A DNA stretch of 8,996 nt from an uncultured Lachnospiraceae bacterium (lineage in GTDB: Bacteria; Bacillota; Clostridia; Lachnospirales; Lachnospiraceae). Positions within the stretch are counted from its first letter, which is position 1. Each line of letters starts with the position of its first letter. A program made the position numbers and the translations under genes. The notes below the pieces were generated by a model. That model searched no databases. It had not been told where the DNA came from and saw only the letters and a list, made by a program, of their open reading frames with translations. This document shows, piece by piece, positions 6,626 to 8,996 of this stretch. The stretch is taken from assembly GCA_934351765.1 (NCBI GenBank), contig CAKRJM010000086.1, forward strand, positions 1 through 8,996, read 5' to 3'.

Positions 6626-7918
6626 ATGAATATCAGAGAGGCAGAAGAGTATCTTAACGGGATCCCGCGTTTTTCCAAGAAGACTACCATGGAAAATGAG
6701 CGGAAGATCCTTGCCCTTCTGGGGCATCCGGAGGAGGGACAGCGGTTCGTCCATGTGGCCGGTACAAATGGAAAGGGTTCGGTCTGCGCTTTTATGACCA
6801 GTGCCCTTTTAGAGAGCGGCCATCATGTGGGAACGTTTACCTCCCCCCATCTGGTGGATATCACCGAACGGTTTCTCATCGACGGAAAACAGGTCGATGA
6901 CGAGACCTTTCTGGCGGCCTTCCACCGGATCTATGATCTTTGTGAGACGAAAAAAGAGGAGATTGTCCATCCCTCCTACTTTGAGTTCCTGTTCCTGATC
7001 GGAATGGTGATCTTCCGGGAAAAACAGGTGGACACAACGGTTCTGGAGGTGGGACTGGGAGGCAGGCTGGATGCGACCAATGTGATCGAACATCCGGCAG
7101 TCTGCATCATTGCTTCCATCAGTCTGGATCATACCGAGATCCTGGGTGATACGATCCCCGAGATCGCGGCGGAGAAGGCCGGCATCATAAAGCCCGGCTG
7201 TCCGGTGGTTTATGACGGCTCCAGCCCGGAGGCGGAGAGGGTGATCCGGGAGCAGGCCGAAGCGCTTCATGCCCCTGCGGTCTGCGTAAGGCCGGAGGAT
7301 TTTGTGATCACGGAGCGAAGCCTTTCGGGGATTGCGTTCAGCCTGAGCAAAGCGCCTTATGACGGGGCACAGTTCCATGTTCCCTTTGTGGCGGATTATC
7401 AGGCCATGAATGCATCGCTGGCGCTGATGGCGTGTCAGGTGCTGTTCGGAGAACAGGTTTCGCAGGATATGTTAAAGAATGCGCTTGCCCATACCTCCTG
7501 GCCGGGCCGCATGGAGCCGGTGCTGCCGGGAATCTTCATGGACGGCGCCCACAATGATGACGGGATCCGCGTCTTTATCGAAACGGTGGTAAAGATGCCC
7601 TGCCGGGGGAAGAAGTATCTTCTCTTTTCCGCGGTCGTGGAGAAGGATTATGAGACCATGATCGATGAGATCTGTACCCAGGCCGATTTTGACGGGTTTA
7701 TCTTAACGGAGCTGGACAGCTATCGGGCTTTGCCGTTAAAGAACATTCTGGAAACCTTTCAGAAAAAGACAGACAAGCCTGTCTGGAGTTTCGGAAAGAT
7801 CGAGGAGGCCTTTGCCTTTGCCAGAGAGAAAAAGACAGCGGAGGATCTGGTATTTATCGCCGGATCACTGTATCTGGCAGGGAGCGTCAAGGCTGTTTTA
7901 AAGAAGGAAGAGGCATAA
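6626..7918 (+). CDS. folC: Folylpolyglutamate synthase / dihydrofolate synthase
   Basis: This 430-residue cytoplasmic ATP-dependent ligase adds glutamate to folates. In many bacteria it also makes dihydrofolate from dihydropteroate; which activities this one has cannot be read from sequence. Visible family motifs are the P-loop GTNGKGS at 46-52, the omega-loop TSPHLVDITERF at 72-83, LEVGLGGRLDATNV at 140-153 with the metal-binding Glu141, SLDHTEILG at 166-174 with His169, and EKAGIIKPG at 183-191, whose Lys184 matches the modified lysine of Mur-ligase relatives. In the C-terminal domain GRMEP is at 294-298 and DGAHN at 306-310. The start lies 8 bp after the valS stop with only a weak GAGG (6616-6619), so coupling to valS translation is likely. 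A valS-folC pair is common in Bacillota. Expression should follow tRNA-Val charging through the shared leader. Confidence 0.96.
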   Translation: MNIREAEEYLNGIPRFSKKTTMENERKILALLGHPEEGQRFVHVAGTNGKGSVCAFMTSALLESGHHVGTFTSPHLVDITERFLIDGKQVDDETFLAAFHRIYDLCETKKEEIVHPSYFEFLFLIGMVIFREKQVDTTVLEVGLGGRLDATNVIEHPAVCIIASISLDHTEILGDTIPEIAAEKAGIIKPGCPVVYDGSSPEAERVIREQAEALHAPAVCVRPEDFVITERSLSGIAFSLSKAPYDGAQFHVPFVADYQAMNASLALMACQVLFGEQVSQDMLKNALAHTSWPGRMEPVLPGIFMDGAHNDDGIRVFIETVVKMPCRGKKYLLFSAVVEKDYETMIDEICTQADFDGFILTELDSYRALPLKNILETFQKKTDKPVWSFGKIEEAFAFAREKKTAEDLVFIAGSLYLAGSVKAVLKKEEA

Positions 7919-7944
7919 ATACAGCCTGAAATACAGGAGTACGG

Positions 7945-7976
7945 AAAAAGGGTGACAGTTTTTGTCGTCCTTTTTT
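7945..7976 (+). terminator. Rho-independent terminator of the valS-folC operon
   Basis: AAAAAGGGTGACA (7945-7957) pairs with the stretch 7963-7975 over 13 bp, with two G-T pairs, around a GTTTT loop; the 3' arm runs into six Ts. It starts 26 bp after the folC stop. The A-run opposite the T-run means it might also work weakly on the other strand. Confidence 0.9.
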
Positions 7977-7978
7977 CA

Positions 7979-8007
7979 TTGTCAAATGGACGGAAGTATA
8001 GTAGTAT
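7979..8007 (+). promoter_or_regulatory. Weak candidate promoter upstream of the small-protein gene
   Basis: TTGTCA (7979-7984) and TAGTAT (8002-8007) are 17 bases apart. The -10 element is poor, and the -35 directly follows the folC terminator. The spacer and downstream region also contain two TATAG repeats. This is only a possibility beside the better candidate at 8102-8110. Confidence 0.25.
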
Positions 8008-8044
8008 AGTTTCAGTGCCGGAGAATAAGGGCTTATGAAAATCT

Positions 8045-8060
8045 TAAGAATTTGTTCTTA
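8045..8060. repeat. Small perfect inverted repeat
   Basis: TAAGAA (8045-8050) and TTCTTA (8055-8060) are perfect inverted copies around TTTG. It lies 45-60 bases before the extended -10 promoter and could be a protein-binding site, but a 6-bp dyad in AT-rich DNA can also arise by chance. Confidence 0.3.
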
Positions 8061-8101
8061 CGGATTGTAGGAAATTGCCGGTGTGAAAACCGGGCAGGAT
8101 A

Positions 8102-8110
8102 TGGTATACT
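8102..8110 (+). promoter_or_regulatory. Extended -10 promoter for the small-protein / zinc-ribbon TPR operon
   Basis: TGG-TATACT forms an extended -10 element (TGn followed by a -10 hexamer with five of six consensus bases). No good -35 is found at the normal distance, as is usual for extended -10 promoters. Transcription would begin near 8117, giving a leader of about 100 bases. A GC-rich dyad at 8075-8096 (TTGCCGGT with ACCGGGCA, one bulged G) covers the -35 region and may affect access. Confidence 0.5.
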
Positions 8111-8123
8111 TATTCTTTAAGGT

Positions 8124-8170
8124 TCTGCAACAATCCGGTGGAGAAGCTTTGCAGATGCGGGAGCTTCTTC
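8124..8170 (+). ncRNA. Candidate H-type pseudoknot in the 5' leader
   Basis: Stem 1 is TCTGCAA (8124-8130) with TTGCAGA (8149-8155), a perfect 7 bp. Stem 2 is GGAGAAGCT (8140-8148) with AGCTTCTTC (8162-8170), 9 bp with one G-U. The arms interleave and the two stems meet with no unpaired base between 8148 and 8149, as in classic H-type pseudoknots with coaxial stems. Connecting loops are about 9 bases (8131-8139) and 6 bases (8156-8161). It lies between the predicted transcription start and the small-protein gene. It matches no riboswitch class that I recognise. It was found by eye and has no conservation support yet. Confidence 0.4.
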
Positions 8171-8215
8171 GGAGGTACTGCAGACAGTGAAACGGTTCAG
8201 AAAGGAAGAAACAGG

Positions 8216-8380
8216 ATGTTGAATTTTGAGGAAGAACTGGCAAAGTTCAAGCCCAGCCGTGACATTGACCATGTGGGTGATACCATTGTAAACCGGGATA
8301 TCACTGATGTGACGGATATCATGGTGGAGTTTATGAAAGAACAGTACGGCCAGTATGAGGAAGAGGACCACAGAGAGTAG
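8216..8380 (+). CDS. Small acidic protein of unknown function (54 residues)
   Basis: I do not recognise this protein. It has 54 residues, no membrane segment, no cysteine and no signal peptide, so it should be cytoplasmic. It contains many acidic residues, ends in a run near EEEDH, and has a middle part rich in Asp, Val and Ile (HVGDTIVNRDITDVTDIMVE) that could form beta structure or a short helix pair. The start at 8216 follows AAAGGA (8201-8206) with a 9-base gap. A longer reading from an ATG at 8138 is rejected because it has no ribosome binding site and would run through the structured leader. The stop lies 8 bases before a zinc-ribbon/TPR gene, so the two are almost surely co-transcribed and may act together. 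The open frame, good ribosome binding site and tight spacing support a real gene. Confidence 0.7.
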   Translation: MLNFEEELAKFKPSRDIDHVGDTIVNRDITDVTDIMVEFMKEQYGQYEEEDHRE

Positions 8381-8388
8381 GAAGCAGT

Positions 8389-8996
8389 ATGGAGTGTTTA
8401 TATTGTCATCATCAGCTCGGAAACGGGAATTTCTGTAATTTCTGCGGGCATGATGTAACCCTGTATAAAAAGGTGGTGCGCCTTTCCAACACCTATTATA
8501 ACATCGGTCTGGAAAAGGCGAAGGTCCGGGATCTTTCCGGCGCCGCCGTATATCTGAAAAAAAGTCTGGATCTCTATAAGAAGAATACCGATGCCAGAAA
8601 TCTTCTCGGTCTTGTCTATTTTGAGATGGGAGAGACGGTGGACGCCCTGGCGGAGTGGGTCATCAGCAAGAATCTCCAGCCGGACGAAAATCTGGCGGCT
8701 GATTATCTGAAAAAGCTGCAGTCGAGACAGTCCAAGTTAAACCAGATGGACCAGACCTTAAAGAAGTTCAATCAGGCGCTTTATTATGCGCGTCATGACA
8801 GTGAGGATCTGGCGCTTCTTCAGGCGAAAAAGGTTATCAGCATGAACCCGAAGTTTGTGAAGGCGTATCAGCTTCTGGGGCTTCTTTACCTGAAAAAGGA
8901 GGAGTATGCCAAGGCGGAGAAAACGCTGAAGGCGGTTCTCGCCATTGATGTGAACAACACGGTGGCTCTGGAATATCTGGAGGAGTTAAGGGAGAT
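8389..8996 (+). CDS. Zinc-ribbon and tetratricopeptide-repeat protein (3' end outside window)
   Basis: The reading frame stays open for 202 codons and leaves the window, so the C-terminus is unknown. It begins with a compact zinc ribbon: Cys3 and Cys6, then Cys16 and Cys19 (CLYC, then CNFCG). From about residue 35 it is helical with TPR-like pairs at about 35-66, 67-100, 124-154 and 155-190. The last is the clearest, with AYQLLGLLYLKKEEYAKAEKTLKAVL. TPR domains bind other proteins, so this is probably an adaptor or scaffold. No catalytic motif is visible, and a membrane segment could still follow beyond the window. ATG at 8389 has AGGAAG at 8379-8384, overlapping the previous stop codon, which suggests translational coupling to the small gene upstream. 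The function is unknown. Confidence 0.85.
   Translation, partial: MECLYCHHQLGNGNFCNFCGHDVTLYKKVVRLSNTYYNIGLEKAKVRDLSGAAVYLKKSLDLYKKNTDARNLLGLVYFEMGETVDALAEWVISKNLQPDENLAADYLKKLQSRQSKLNQMDQTLKKFNQALYYARHDSEDLALLQAKKVISMNPKFVKAYQLLGLLYLKKEEYAKAEKTLKAVLAIDVNNTVALEYLEELRE

Noticed and set aside
6809..7378. A 189-codon minus-strand open frame within folC
   Set aside because: It is antisense to folC, whose family motifs are intact through the region. Long antisense frames are common in GC-rich codon patterns.
8035..8070. An 11-codon mini-frame that might be a leader peptide
   Set aside because: It lies upstream of the best promoter, has no good ribosome binding site and shows no run of regulatory codons.
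8075..8096. The GC-rich dyad TTGCCGGT/ACCGGGCA as a terminator
   Set aside because: There is no T-run after it, and folC already has a strong terminator at 7945-7976. It is mentioned only as a possible promoter-overlapping dyad.
8117..8371. An 84-codon minus-strand open frame opposite the small gene
   Set aside because: It covers the leader and the small plus-strand gene, which has the better ribosome binding site and operon spacing.

Overview
The window looks like a chromosomal segment of a low-to-medium GC Bacillota, most likely a Clostridia member of the Lachnospiraceae type. The reasons are strong AGGAGG-type ribosome binding sites, a tRNA-responsive T-box leader in front of valS, the valS-folC gene pair, and the general character of the proteins. 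This placement is inference from style, not from a database match.

Layout. (1) Positions 1-1606, plus strand: the 3' end of an ABC export operon, made of the tail of one membrane protein, a six-helix permease-like protein and an ATPase of the BcrA/lantibiotic-immunity type. (2) Positions 1625-2083, minus strand: an Lrp/AsnC-family regulator that converges on the ATPase gene. (3) Positions 2084-2224: a divergent control region with a near-perfect sigma-A promoter for the next gene, a candidate promoter for the regulator and a 28-bp imperfect dyad at the predicted transcription start. (4) Positions 2225-3559, plus: a MATE-family multidrug/Na+ antiporter, plausibly controlled by the divergent Lrp-like protein. 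(5) Positions 3615-3912: promoter, valine T-box leader (GUA specifier, UGGU acceptor-binding bulge) and its attenuator hairpin. (6) Positions 3966-7918: valS (valyl-tRNA synthetase) and folC (folylpolyglutamate/dihydrofolate synthase), 8 bp apart and ended by a 13-bp terminator. (7) Positions 7977-8215: a non-coding leader with promoter candidates and inverted repeats that can form an H-type pseudoknot. (8) Positions 8216-8996: a 54-residue acidic protein of unknown function and, 8 bp after it, a zinc-ribbon/TPR protein that runs off the window.

How the genes work together. The ABC genes form one transporter. The regulator and the MATE pump form a likely regulator-target pair. valS and folC share a transcript that should rise when uncharged tRNA-Val accumulates. 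The small protein and the zinc-ribbon/TPR protein form a separate transcription unit without an assigned role. Most of the window is ordinary housekeeping and transport. The parts most worth a second look are the structured leader at 8117-8215 with the small-protein/zinc-ribbon-TPR pair it precedes, and the dyad in the MATE leader. No mobile element, CRISPR array, tRNA or rRNA gene was seen.
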